Shown piece after piece: positions 33,407-45,620 of a stretch of DNA of 64,000 nt. The position numbers and the translations under genes are program-made. How positions within the stretch are numbered: position 1 is the stretch's first letter; every line of letters begins with the position of its first letter. Origin of the DNA: Urechis unicinctus. Lineage: Eukaryota; Annelida; Polychaeta; Xenopneusta; Urechidae. The notes below the pieces were generated by a model. The model was not told the origin of the DNA, did no database searches, and saw only the letters and a program-made list of their open reading frames with translations. The stretch covers positions 10,509,694-10,573,693 of the forward strand of contig CM067348.1 in the NCBI GenBank assembly GCA_034190875.2. Direction: 5' to 3'.

Positions 33407-36400
33407 TTATGGGAATGGCGATTTTCCCTTGTCTAGGTATACTTCTACAAGGATGTCTGGGGTACGAAAATCGAAAAAAGATGACCAAGAGGCGTCGCAA
33501 CTCTGTCCCGATGTCTTCTTCCACTCAAACTCATGAGGCGAGTTCTTATGGGTGATCATCACCTTGTACTCTGGCTCACTAAGTTGGAAGGCGGTAAGTT
33601 GCTGACGAGTACTTACTTCTGCAATCTTGTAAGTGCCTTCAATGTTGCTCATATCCCCTTTTGGTAAGCATAAGTAACCTTTTTGAATGGTATTTTGTTC
33701 TATGTCTTTTTGTAATACAGAGTCAGTGCACTTCCATCCCTCTGGTTTATCGTTTGTGATCACATCAAGCTCGTCTTTGGACACAACGCACATATGCCCT
33801 ACGCCATGTGTTCTTTCGTAACATAGCACGTACCGATCTTCATACAATGGAGGAAGGTCTTTTGTTTGTCCCTCAAACAATGTGAAGAAGTGCTCTTTGA
33901 TAAATGGAACGGTGACTACTCTTGTGACTTCAGGATTGAAGCCGAAGAAATAAAATGGTACATTTGAACTTGTTCCGTTGTACCATTCACATATAGTCTG
34001 TATGAAACAGGGAGAAGTATTCTCATTGTACCATGAGCTTAACTTCCGGCGCAAAGCATCCAAATCCTCAAAGGATGGTAGTGTTAGAGGGCTCATTTTT
34101 GCCTCATTGTATAGTTCCTGCATCATATCATAGGCTTTCTGCTTATCTATGCTGAGCACATGGACTATCCAGTCCAACAGAAAAAGGATGTGCACCGTAG
34201 ATCTTAGCCTTTTCAAAAACGCCCCTACAAATTGGGTCATCATGGACAGCTGTAATGGAAAATCAATACAAATTTTAGTCGTAGCACAATTGTTTAACGA
34301 CATTATAAAATTGCAGTAAAATATATCAAACTGTACCCAACCTCACCCCGCCTTCACAAGTACGGTAAAGTGTGGTTTGATTGATACGGACTGGTCATTT
34401 TACCTGTGTGCATTAGTACTCCTGACAGTGCAACTTAGGTAGTCGTAATTAGGACATGTAAGTTTTGAAGCTTAAGACGCCAGCAAAGCTTAACGTCTTA
34501 ACAATTTTCACAAGCTAAAACAGTCCTCGTGAGTAGACGTTGATGATCCCTACATTTGGATCCGACCATAAATCATGTGCAAAGTAACCCTTTCCACCCA
34601 CCATCCTCTTGGTCTTCAACAGTAAGTACCAGATATCATTGAGAGTTTTAAATTAAAAACCTGACGCTATTGTAATATTGCTTCTTGACTTAGTATTGAC
34701 TTAGTACAACGTATGCAAGGTGCATTAAGTGTCAATTGCGTAGTACACGTGAATTGCAGAGTGTTACGAATCAATGATGGTTTGAAAATATAAAGCGAAA
34801 TTTAAATGTCTCTTACATAACGCTTAAAACTCGGGGGCTTAGCTATCTAGCATTTAGGATGAGCACCTATTTTGAAGTGGGTCTAGCAGTTCATTTATAA
34901 TCTTACGAAATAAATATCCTGTCGACACACTCGTATAGCTGAATTCTTCTGGCTCTTTGTTGCCAATTATACCCACTCAACGGTTCCTTTTATTCCTCAA
35001 ATACGTACATAAAGTTGAACCACTTTCTTCATGCATGCAGCCACCAGCTACCAACAACTACAAGGGTAATACAAGCAACATACATTAACTGCTTCTTGCT
35101 TGGAAATTAATTATAGTATTTTTTGGTTCTCCTACCTTGTTTTTCAGTTTTCGGTTTTCCATACAACCCTTTTTAAGTTGTGATATCAGTTTCTGCATTT
35201 CGTTGTCCTCTGACGCCAACTGTAATAACAAAGCCGCAATAATTCAACAATTATCCCTAAATCATAGATAAGGATGGGATCCTGCGGCCACCGGCTACCA
35301 ACAACTACCAGGATATTACCTCCTACAACAAATAGCGACAAATCATATGATGTATGGTTGTCTAGGTAATGCAGTTAACAAACTGTGTTATGTAAGCACG
35401 AATAATAAGATTGGGTATATACTAAAGCAATTCAGCACAATAGAGCTGTCTAACTTACATTCTCGTCTTCTTCATCTTCATTCGAAACTTGCATTGGACC
35501 TGGAAAACATGCATTTGATGATAGCCTGTTGAATCATCCAGAGAAAATTCAATAGTAACTAACAATTGTATGGTTATTTCAATCATTTGAAATCAGAAAA
35601 ACGAAACTAACTGCGCTGGTTGTTTGACACACCACTGCTGATCCCCGGGTAAAGGTCCTACAACAAATGGCGACAAATCATATGATGTATGTGTCGTATC
35701 GCAATCTGTGGTGTGGGATGTGCGACACGCGCTTGAGGATGTTGATGAGAGAACACGAACTTCAGGCGTAGGGTTTAGAAGAAACATAATTTTTATTGAT
35801 AACTATGACATTAGAATTTAATATGGAACTTTGCCTAAAAGATGGAGAGAGAAGTGTAAAGTTTGAGGCCAGGGTAGAACTGAATTTTTAAGGTTTAAAC
35901 GATTCCCTCAACGACTCGGGCACGCTATCCCAATTCTCATTGGATATGCCGTAGCCCTGTCAGAGGACAGGGGGATGGGCGTGGCTATTGAATATGGGGT
36001 ATGTATGAGCAGAGGGGGTGAACGACACGGAGGTCACTCGCGGGCATGACTGAGAGGGGCACGTTATGACGATGGACAAGGTTTTGGCATAATGTACTAA
36101 TGACACTCAACATCTCCCTCTCCTTTTAAGTGGATGAATATCCACAAAAGAAAATAGGTCCCCTCATGGGAGTAAAAAAAAAAAACCCAAAAACCATAGG
36201 GATTTTCTAAACAAGGTGTTGGGTGATATGGAAATGATTGTGTAATGAGTTGGAATGTCTTAAGACACATTCCAGTGTACTTTATATCGGAATGGTTACA
36301 AGGTATATTACCAATCTGCATTAATTATTAATTAATCAAATGAAAGCGTTTATAATTATATTTTCACATTTGTCATTCCTGCTAGTATTATAACTGTACA

Positions 36401-39400
36401 ACAGATCAATTGTGGGTAGGTGTCGTGTAGGTTGATCTATTTTTTAGGATGTTTGAATTTAACCATAATTAACTTTATTTTGGGACATGGGGCAATATCT
36501 ATGGCTAAGGCATCTTAATCATTCATAGATACCCCAGCTGTACTCGGAAACTGGCAAAATCTATGCCAAAGCATTGATAGAGCCAGCAATAGCATCTTGC
36601 GACACTCCTAATCCTTGTGAATCCGAACCGAGCAGGGAGTTGGCCTCTCTGTGCACCTCAACGCTAAAGCTAATTAACATTGTGGGCCTACCTCGCGTGG
36701 GATTTTATGATGGAAAAGGGAGAGAAGCAATGTTAAACATGCAACAGTAATCCTGACTATTGTAAGGAAAGAGTAAGTGATGCCATTGGAATAGAAATAT
36801 AGTCTGAGCAAGTCATGGTAGTTTTACTTGCATCTAAACTAGCAAAGCAGGGCTGATGAAAGACAAGTCTTGGTCGTTTCACTTTTTGGGCACGTTATGA
36901 CGATGGGCAAGGTTTTGGCATAATGTACTAATGACACTCAACATATGGTTAAATAGGTTGTGCAGTTAACAAACTGTGTTATGTAAGCACGAATAATAAG
37001 ATTGGGTGTATACTAAAGCAATTAAGCACAATAGAGCTGTCTAACTTACATTCTCGTCTTCTTCATCTTCATTCGAAACTTGCATTGGACCTGGAAAACA
37101 TGCATTTGATGATAGCCTGTTGAATCATCCAGAGAAAATTCAATAGTAACTAACAATTGTATGGTTATTTCAATCATTTGAAATCAGAAAAATGAAACTA
37201 ACTGCGCTGGTTGTTTGAACCAACACTGCTGATCCCCGGGTAAAGGTCCTACAACAAATGGCGACAAATCATATGATGTATGTGTCGTATCGCAATCTGT
37301 GGTGTGGGATGTGCGACACGCGCTTGAGGATGTTGATGAGAGAACACGAACTTCAGGCGTAGGGTTTAGAAGAAACATAATTTTTATTGATAACTATGAC
37401 TTTAGAATTTAATATGGAACTTTGCCTAAAAGATGGAGAGAGAAGTGTAAAGTTTGAGGCCAGGGTAGAACTGAATTTTTAAGGTTTAAGCGATTCCCTC
37501 AACGACTCGGGCACGCTATCCCAATTCTCATTGGACATGCCGTAGCCCTGTCAGAGGACAGGGGGATGGGCGTGGCTATTGAATATGGGGTATGTATGAG
37601 CAGAGGGGGTGAACGACACGGAGGTCACTCGCGGGCATGACTGAGAGGGGCACGTTATGACGATGGACAAGGTTTTGGCATAATGTACTAATGACACTCA
37701 ACATCTCCCTCTCCTTTTAAGTGGATGAATATCCACAAAAGAAAATAGGTCCCCTCATGGGAGTAAAAAAAACCCCAAAAACCATAGGGATTTTCTAAAC
37801 AAGGTGTTGGGTGATATGGAAATGATTGTGTAATGAGTTGGAATGTCTTAAGACACATTCCAGTGTACTTTATATCGGAATGGTTACAAGGTATATTACC
37901 AATCTGCATTAATTATTAATTAATCAAATGAAAGCGTTTATAATTATATTTTCACATTTGTCATTCCTGCTAGTATTATAACTGTACAACAGATCAATTG
38001 TGGGTAGGTGTCGTGTAGGTTGATCTATTTTTTAGGATGTTTGAATTTAACCATAATTAACTTTATTTTGGGACATGGTGCAATATCTATGGCTAGGGCA
38101 TCTTAATCACTCATAGATACCCCAGCTGTACTCGGAAACTGGCAAAATCTATGCCAAAGCATTGATAGAGCCAGCAATAGCATCTTGCGACACTCCTAAT
38201 CCTTGTGAATCCGAACCGAGCAGGGTGTTGGCCTCTCTGTGCACCTCAACGCTAAAGCTAATTAACATTGTGGGCCTACCTCGCGTGGGATTTTATGATG
38301 GAAAAGGGAGAGAAGCAATGTTAAACATGCAACAGTAATCCTGACTATTGTAAGGAAAGAGTAAGTGATGCCATTGGAATAGGAATATAGTCTGAGCAAG
38401 TCATGGTAGTTTTACTTGCATCTAAACTAGCAAAGCAGGGCTGATGAAAGACAAGTCTTGGTCGTTTCACTTTTTGGGCACGTTATGACGATGGGCAAGG
38501 TTTTGGCATAATGTACTAATGACACTCAACATATGGTTAAATAGGTTGTGCAGTTAACAAACTGTGTTATGTAAGCACGAATAATAAGATTTGGTATATA
38601 CTAAAGCAATTCAGCACAATAGAGCTGTCTAACTTACATTCTCGTCTTCTTCATCTTCATTCGAAACTTGCATTGGACCTGGAAAACATGCATTCGATGA
38701 TAGCCTGTTGAATCATCCAGAGAAAATTCAACAGTAACTAACAATTGTATGGTTATTTCAATCATTTGAAATCAGAAAAACGAAACTAACTGTGCAGGTT
38801 GTTTGACACACCACTGCAGATCCCCGGGTAAAGGTCCTACAACAAATGGCGACAAATCATATGATGTATGTGTCGTATCGCAATCTGTGGTGTGGGATGT
38901 GCGACACGCGCTTGAGGATGTTGATGAGAGAACACGAACTTCAGGCGTAGGGTTTAGAAGAAACATAATTTTCATTGATAACTATGACTTTAGAATTTAA
39001 TATGGAACTTTGCCTAAAAGATGGAGAGAGAAGTGTAAAGTTTGAGGCCAGGGTAGAACTGAATTTTTAAGGTTTAAACGATTCCCTCAACGACTCGGGC
39101 ACGCTATCCCAATTCTCATTGGACATGCCGTAGCCCTGTCAGAGGACAGGGGGATGGGCGTGGCTATTGAATATGGGGTATGTATGAGCAGAGGGGGTGA
39201 ACGACACGGAGGTCACTCGCGGGCATGACTGAGAGGGGCACGTTATGACGATGGACAAGGTTTTGGCATAATGTACTAATGACACTCAACATCTCCCTCT
39301 CCTTTTAAGTGGATGAATATCCACAAAAGAAAATAGGTCCCCTCATGGGAGTAAAAAAAACCCCAAAAACCATAGGGATTTTCTAAACAAGGTGTTGGGT

Positions 39401-41469
39401 GATATGGAAATGATTGTGTAATGAGTTGGAATGTCTTAAGACACATTCCAGTGTACTTTATATCGGAATGGTTACAAGGTATATTACCAATCTGCATTAA
39501 TTATTAATTAATCAAATGAAAGCGTTTATAATTATATTTTCACATTTGTCATTCCTGCTAGTATTATAACTGTACAACAGATCAATTGTGGGTAGGTGTC
39601 GTGTAGGTTGATCTATTTTTTAGGATGTTTGAATTTAACCATAATTAACTTTATTTTGGGACATGGTGCAATATCTATGGCTAGGGCATCTTAATCACTC
39701 ATAGATACCCCAGCTGTACTCGGAAACTGGCAAAATCTATGCCAAAGCATTGATAGAGCCAGCAATAGCATCTTGCGACACTCCTAATCCTTGTGAATCC
39801 GAACCGAGCAGGGTGTTGGCCTCTCTGTGCACCTCAACGCTAAAGCTAATTAACATTGTGGGCCTACCTCGCGTGGGATTTTATGATGGAAAAGGGAGAG
39901 AAGCAATGTTAAACATGCAACAGTAATCCTGACTATTGTAAGGAAAGAGTAAGTGATGCCATTGGAATAGAAATATAGTCTGAGCAAGTCATGGTAGTTT
40001 TACTTGCATCTAAACTAGCAAAGCAGGGCTGATGAAAGACAAGTCTTGGTCGTTTCACTTTTTGGGCACGTTATGACGATGGGCAAGGTTTTGGCATAAT
40101 GTACTAATGACACTCAACATATGGTTAAATAGGTTGTGCAGTTAACAAACTGTGTTATGTAAGCACGAATAATAAGATTGGGTGTATACTAAAGCAATTA
40201 AGCACAATAGAGCTGTCTAACTTACATTCTCGTCTTCTTCATCTTCATTCGAAACTTGCATTGGACCTGGAAAACATGCATTCGATGATAGCCTGTTGAA
40301 TCATCCAGAGAAAATTCAATAGTAACTAACAATTGTATGGTTATTTCAATCATTTGAAATCAGAAAAACGAAACTAACTGTGCAGGTTGTTTGACACACC
40401 ACTGCAGATCCCCGGGTAAAGGTCCTACAACAAATGGCGACAAATCATATGATGTATGGTTAAATAGGTTGTGCAGTTAACAAAGTGTGTTATGTAAGTA
40501 AGAATATTAAGGCGCTTGAGTTTGGTTATTATCACTTATCAAACACACATACACACATATACACACACACATGAGATTAATGAGGAATCACATTTATTTA
40601 AAACGACAGGAGAGCATTCGGAAAAGAAGAATGAGTTACTTACATTACTTCCATGGATATGATTGCGAATTTTTGTAATAGCCCAAAATACCAAAGTCAG
40701 GTCTATTTATCACTTTGTCAAGTTCTATTTATCACTCCCGTGATCAGGTCAACTCGTACCCAAACCAACTCGTACCCAGACCAACTCGTACCCAAACCAA
40801 CTCGTACCCAGACCAACTCCTACCCAAACCAACTCGTACCCAGACCAACTCCTACCCAAACCAACTCGTACCCACACCAACTCCCACCCAAACTAACTCG
40901 TACCCAGACCAACTCCTACCCAAACCAACTCGTACCCAGACCAACTCGTACCCAGACCAACTCCTACCCAAACCAACTCGTACCCAAACCAACTCGTACC
41001 CAAGTTTTAAGATTAATACCGGACTTGCGTGTGATTCACTTATGTACAATAACGTTGAGTTTAAACATAATCAACATAAATTTCCATTATTTTGACAAGC
41101 AATGTTGTCGTCCTAAACAGCTAAACTACTCTCGGTGCCGACGCACCATGCCTAGCCTAGCCTCCTAGCTCGCCTGTCACAAGCAGCCAGAGCGCGGCGG
41201 CTTGGGGGTGGCATACGGTGGTTGCGCTTGGGTAGGGTAAGGTAAAGTAGCGTCTGGTCGGGTAGGGCAGTGTCGGGGTGGGGTAGGGGAGTTTATGGTA
41301 GCAGTTGGTTTGGGTACTAGTTGACCCTAACTCATCACTCCTGTACTTAGTTCGAAAGAGCTACTTTGTAACACTATACATGATATATTTCTATTACACC
41401 TGAAGATTTTTATATGACAATGATGTATAAAAGATTCACCTGTGTATGATTCTGCGCCATATCAACCAT
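33407..41469 (-). CDS. Unrecognised host gene with a four-fold repeated exon pair
   Basis: A minus-strand multi-exon gene supported by matching splice sites and phases. Exons in order: 41440-41469 (MVDMAQNHTQ; acceptor TTTGTTTCAG, donor GTGAAT); four pairs of a 46-nt exon (40379-40424, 38791-38836, 37203-37248, 35612-35657; DLYPGISSGVSNNQR) and a 41-nt exon (40226-40266, 38638-38678, 37050-37090, 35459-35499; PMQVSNEDEEDEN); 35136-35219 (coiled coil, LASEDNEMQKLISQLKK); and the last exon 33407-34249 (280 residues plus stop). Each 46+41 pair is 87 nt and begins and ends in phase 0, so any number of pairs keeps the frame. The last exon has hydrophobic STVHILFLLDWIVHVL and aromatic FYFFGFNPEVTRVV stretches. 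No domain recognised. The CG-rich stretch at 41.69-41.76 kb may be the promoter. Whether all four pairs are spliced in is unknown. Confidence 0.6.
35692..36943 (-). mobile_element. LTR-like element in tandem unit 1
   Basis: A 1.25-kb insertion flanked by a 4-bp target duplication (TATG on both sides; compare the empty site in the fourth unit at about 40.455 kb). On the minus strand it starts TGTTGAGTGTC and ends ...ATACGACA. A polypurine-tract-like AAAAGGAGAGGGAGA lies directly before a second TGTTGAGTGTC near 36.106 kb, so 35692-36106 looks like one LTR. The opposite end shares about 56 bp with it. No retroviral protein is recognised, which suggests a short non-autonomous (TRIM-like) or broken LTR element. 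Confidence 0.6.
37283..38531 (-). mobile_element. LTR-like element in tandem unit 2
   Basis: Copy of the element described at 35692, carried along by the tandem duplication rather than inserted separately: the flanks and insertion point are the same. Its near identity to the other copies dates the amplification, not the insertion. Confidence 0.6.
38871..40119 (-). mobile_element. LTR-like element in tandem unit 3
   Basis: Third copy of the same insertion, again at the identical position relative to the repeated exons and followed by the same TATG flank. Confidence 0.6.
40746..41008. repeat. 17-bp minisatellite, about 15 copies
   Basis: Tandem copies of ACTCGTACCCAAACCAA with A/G and G/C variants. 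The SYPNQLVPRPTRTQT-type peptides in all frames are repeat artefacts. It lies in an intron of the minus-strand host gene. Confidence 0.95.
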
Positions 41470-41910
41470 CTGAAACAAACATATGCCAATTATCCAGTGA
41501 CCAGATGAGAGTATGGTGATAATATGGTATGACGATACATGCATGAGTTCCAATTATACACGATAATTATACACCAATGTACATAAGAAGGATGAATTTA
41601 CACATCAATAAATATTCATGAGCAAGATGAGGTAGTTTACGTGTAAAATGTCGTCAAAGGCGATTCAATTCGGCCAGACAAATTGACCACGCCTTGTCTC
41701 GCAGTCGGACATCCGGGATCTCGAACTTCCGCCGGCCTTGGTTTCGCGTAACGACGGTTGTGTTAGGATTAAGTCATAACTACTTTTCGGGGGTGACTAG
41801 TTAAGTTGTGCAATCAAATAAACGGAAATTTACGCGTTCAGCAGTAGATCCTATTGGAATATGGCATACCAATAACAGGAGCAACTCCCTCGCGATGCTT
41901 TGAATCGATA
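41470..41910. other. Upstream region of the exon-pair gene
   Basis: No coding sequence recognised. From 41.69 to 41.76 kb the base composition becomes rich in CG (TCGCAGTCGGACATCCGGGA), as expected for a promoter or first untranslated exon of the minus-strand gene whose first recognised exon ends at 41469. There is no direct evidence of a start site. Confidence 0.25.
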
Positions 41911-41919
41911 TCAAGACAA

Positions 41920-42680
41920 ACTTTCGTTTGTTGGGATTCCTTATCAGTGGTTGGGTACAGTCTGTGTACCACATCAAGACTGCATCAGCCATCATTTTCA
42001 AAACAGAGGTTAGGCCATCGCAAAGACTGAATGATGACTCGCACCACCCATGGGCTGCTTTGACCACAACTGGGACAGTCATCACTGCACACTGTGATTG
42101 TAAAATACAGTTTTACAAAGAGAATGCCTGCGATAGACTCAAACAATCGAAAAGACCGAGGAAAATGCCCACCTCATCCCATCGACTTCTGATGACCAGC
42201 AGCAGCTGCTGCATGCTCTTTGTGTCATCAACACAAATTCAGTGGCACCTTTGCAAACTTTAATGCATCGTTTGTCCAGACCAAGTCTTCAGCCCCCAGA
42301 GTCTCCATGCCCCCACCTCTGAGGTATGACTCCACGGTTGACTGTGAAGCTATATTATGCAAAATTGCCGTAACAATCTTTTTCTACGCATTGGCTTCAA
42401 CAAAGTGGAAGGATCACCGCATCTGTCGCCCACAACTGCCTCCACACACAAACTGACCATCCTGCCCCTTCGCTAGTGAAGAAAATTTGTGTGCCAAGCG
42501 GACTTCTCCATGTTCCAGCGGTGTCATGGGGATGGAATCATGAGGAAGATGCCTTCCAGCTCTACTCCCACTTATATGTAAGAAGTGACATTAGTAGTGG
42601 TCCTATGCCTGCAGGTGACATTTATGCTCACACATTTGACCACATATCAATTTTAAAATTGATAAGTGTGGGCTAGTTAT
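41920..42680 (+). pseudogene. SWIM/YqaJ-type gene fragment, degraded
   Basis: Plus-strand coding remains. The block PWAALTTTGTVITAHCDCK is the SWIM-type zinc-finger signature (CxCx...) seen at the N-terminus of many invertebrate proteins that also carry a YqaJ-like viral recombinase (lambda exonuclease-type) domain. Downstream, QQQLLHALCVINTNSVA and, near 42.53 kb, SWGWNHEEDAFQLY resemble the linker and the start of the YqaJ nuclease ('WG..hE..A...Y'). The His after the Cys-x-Cys is not followed by the usual CxH pair, the frame changes several times and stops occur, so this is not a working gene. Such genes are often multi-copy and probably mobile or virus-derived in invertebrates. Confidence 0.45.
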
Positions 42681-43000
42681 TTGCTGCAAATTACTAGCCC
42701 ACAATTTCTGTAATTTGGCCGGCCAAAATCCCAGTCTGTCTTCATTACTCGCCGTTTGTTGGATTTGTTATGGCAAGGAGTTATAACCAATAGCTTAAGT
42801 TATATAACTCCTTGGTTATGGCAAAGGCATATGGACCTATGTCGTCAGCCTCAACTCAAGTCGACGCATCCAAAATTAAGCAAGGCAAAAACAAACTAAC
42901 CACAACAAACCGGGTCTGTGCGACGATAGACAGCGAAAAGATACAGATTGACGTCATACGCAAACATTTGAGACACAAAGGAGAAGTTGAGTAATTTATG
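42681..43000. other. Spacer with short inverted repeat
   Basis: AAGGAGTTATAACCAATAGC and TATATAACTCCTTGGTTATG form an imperfect inverted pair at about 42.77-42.83 kb. No gene recognised. Confidence 0.4.
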
Positions 43001-43006
43001 CAGGAT

Positions 43007-43440
43007 ACGATGGAACAGCGGTGGGGACTCGCCGACACACGATGTAACACGAGCGGGGACTCGCCGACACACGGGCAGTCGTTACAAGGTCGATCACAGT
43101 CACGATGGAACACGGGCGGGGACTCGCCGACACACGGGCAGTCGTTACCAGGTCGATCACAGTCACGATGGAACACGGGCGGGGACTCGCCGACACACGG
43201 GCAGTCGTTACCAGGTCGATCACAGTCACGATGGAACACGGGCGGGGACTCGCCGACAAACGGGTAGTCTTTACCAGGTCGATCACAGTCACGATGGAAC
43301 ACGGGCGGGGACTCGCCGACACACGGGCAGTCGTTACCAGGTCGATCACAGTCACGATGGACCACGGGCGGGGACTCGCCGACACACGGGCAGTCGTTAC
43401 CAGGTCGATCACAGTCACGATAGAACAAGGGCGGGGACGT
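43007..43440. repeat. 63-bp minisatellite, about 7 copies
   Basis: GC-rich unit with core GGCGGGGACTCGCCGACACA and a second half GGTCGATCACAGTCACGAT. The 63-bp length is a multiple of three, so all six frames stay open and give repetitive peptides (MEHGRGLADTRAVVTRSITVT-like); they are not genes. The repeats differ by only a few bases, so the array is young. Confidence 0.95.
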
Positions 43441-43459
43441 CCCGAGGTGACACATAGCT

Positions 43460-45620
43460 CAAACCCAAAAATCTCACTTTGCACCCGCTGTAACACAAAA
43501 ACTGGGAGGGGAACCCCCAAAGTAACTATGATCTGCTATTATATACCTACCACGTTACCCAAAACTGTAAGCTGTATACCCAAAACTGTAGGCAGTATAC
43601 CCCCATCGGCGTTATAACTATCTAGAACCATTTACTGGAAGCTATGTGTATTGAGTTAACTTTTGGGTCCAAAATCTTACTTTGCACCTGCTGTAACACA
43701 ACAAATGGGAGGGGTACCCCCAAAGTAACTATGATCTGCTATTATATACCTACCAGGCTACCCAAAACTGTAGGCAGTATACCCCCATCGGCGTTATAAC
43801 TATCTAGAACCATTTAGTGAAAGCTTTGTGTATTGAGGTCCCGCAAAACCAAAAATCTCACTTTGAACCCGCTGTAACACAAAAACCAAGAGGGGAACCC
43901 CCACAGTAACTATGGTCTGCTATTATAATTACCAGGCTACCCAAAACTGTATCCAGTATACCCCCATCGCCGTTATTACAATCTAGAACCATTTAGTGAA
44001 AGCTATGTGTATTGAGTTAACTTTTGAGTCCAAAATCTCACTTTGCACCCTCTGTAACACAAAAACTGGGAGGGGAACCCACACAGTATCTATTGTCTGC
44101 TATTATATACATATCAGGCTACCACAAACTGTAGGCAGTATACCCCCATCGGCGATATAACTATATAGAACCATTTAGTGGAAGCTATGTGTATTGAGTT
44201 AACTTTTTGGTCCAAAATCTCACTTTGCAACCGCTGTAACACAAAAACTGGGAGGGGAACCCCCACAGTAACTATGGTCTGCTATTATATACTTACCAGG
44301 CTATCACAAACTGTATCCAGTATACCCCCATCGGCGTTATAACTATCTAGAACCATTTAGTGGAAGCTTTGTGTATTGAGTTAACTTTTGGGTCCAAAAT
44401 CTTACTTTGCACCCGCTGTAACAACGAAACTGGGAGGGGCACCCCCAAAGTAACTATGATCTGCTATTATATACCTACCAGGCTATCACAAATTGTATCC
44501 AGTATACCCCCATCGGCGTTATAACTATCTAGAACCATTTAGTGGAATCAATGTGTATTGAGGTCCCGCAAAACCAAAAATCTTACTTTGCACCCGCTGT
44601 AACACAAAAACTGGGAGGGGCACCCCCAAAGTAACTACGATATGGTCTGCTACCTACCAGGTTACCCAAAACTGGCTAAGCTGTATACCCAAAACTGTAG
44701 GCAGTATACCCCCATCGGCGTTATAACTATCTAGAACCATTTAGTGGAAGCTATGTGTATTGAGTTAACTTTTGGGTCCAAAATCTTACTTTGCACCCGC
44801 TGTAACAAAAAAACTGGGAGGGGCACCCCCAAAGTAACTATGATCTGCTATTATATACCTACCAGGCTACCACAAACTGTATCCAGTATACCCCCATCAG
44901 CGTTATAACTATCTAGAACCATTTAGTGGAATCAATGTATATTGAGGTCCCGCAAAGCCAAAAATCTCACTTTGCACCCGGTATTACACAAAAGCTGGGA
45001 GGGGAACCCCCAAAGTAACTATGGTCAGCTATTATATATTAACCAGGCTACCCAAAACTGTAAGCAGTATACCCCCATCGGCGTTATAACAATCTAGAAC
45101 CATTTAGTGGAAGCTATGTGTATTGAGTTAACTTTTGAGTTCAAAATCTCACTTTGCACCCTCTGTAACACAAAAACTGGGAGGGGAACCCACACAGGAT
45201 CTATGGTCTGCTATTATATACATATCAGGCTACCACAAACTGTAGGCAGTATACCCCCATCGGCGTTATAACTATATAGAACCATTAAGTGGAAGCTATG
45301 TGTATTGAGTTAACTTTTTGGTCCAAAATCTCACTTTGCAACCGCTGTAACTCAAAAGCTGGGAGGGGAACCCCCACAGTAACTATGGTCTGCTATTATA
45401 TATTAACCAGGCTACCCAAAACTGTATCCAGTATACCCCCATCGGCGTTATAACTATCTACAACCATTTAGTGGAAGCTTTGTGTATTGAGTTAACTTTT
45501 GGGTCCAAAATCTCACTTTGCACCCGCTGTAACACAAAAACCAAGAGGGGAACCCCCAAAGTAAATATGGTCTGCTGTTATATACCTACCAGGCTACCCA
45601 AAACGTTAGGCAGTATACCC
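43460..45620. repeat. About 182-bp satellite, about 12 copies
   Basis: Tandem copies (starts near 43.47, 43.67, 43.86, 44.04, 44.22, 44.40, 44.58 kb and so on) of a unit containing AAAATCTCACTTTGCACCCG, GGGAGGGGAACCCCCAAAGT, GCAGTATACCCCCATCGGCG and TCTAGAACCATTTAGTGGAA. Copies differ by scattered substitutions, and higher-order similarity between alternate copies is visible. The array is interrupted at 45.62 kb by an inserted element and resumes at 46.97 kb. Confidence 0.95.

Larger units (their letters stand above)
35282..40458. repeat. Tandem duplication, period about 1.59 kb (base unit about 339 bp)
   Basis: Three nearly identical long units have offsets of 1591 and 1588 bp (e.g. 35612/37203/38791). 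A fourth unit at about 40.12-40.46 kb lacks the inserted element. Each long unit is about 339 bp of host sequence carrying the 41-nt and 46-nt exons plus a 1.25-kb LTR-like insertion. Identity between the long units is very high (a few differences per hundred bases at most), so the last amplification is recent. A more diverged partial unit without the insertion lies at about 35.28-35.35 kb. Confidence 0.92.

Noticed and set aside
34250-34303. ATG upstream of the 280-residue last exon (MSLNNCATTKIC...)
   Set aside because: A strong acceptor (GATTTTCCATTACAG) lies at 34250, and the upstream exon ends in the matching phase, so this ATG is intronic.
35593-39000. Three near-identical 64-67 codon minus-strand ORFs starting MFLLNPTPEVRV
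   Set aside because: Each runs from the end of the LTR-like insertion into the 46-nt exon in the wrong frame. The splice sites and phases favour the other frame.
36097-39497. Repeated 73-74 codon minus-strand ORFs starting MQIGNIPCNHSD
   Set aside because: They lie inside the LTR-like insertion, have no protein family resemblance and are repeated only because the unit is duplicated.
40640-40710. Possible extra exon before a GTAAGT donor at about 40.64 kb
   Set aside because: The donor is good, but no convincing acceptor precedes it and the phase does not fit the neighbouring exons.
40653-41168. Pro/Thr/Asn-rich 126-171 codon ORFs
   Set aside because: They come from the 17-bp minisatellite; the different frames give the same kind of low-complexity peptide.
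42856-43617. Several 150-200 codon ORFs in all frames across 43.0-43.45 kb
   Set aside because: The 63-bp repeat unit is a multiple of three, so every frame without a stop stays open. They are repetitive artefacts.
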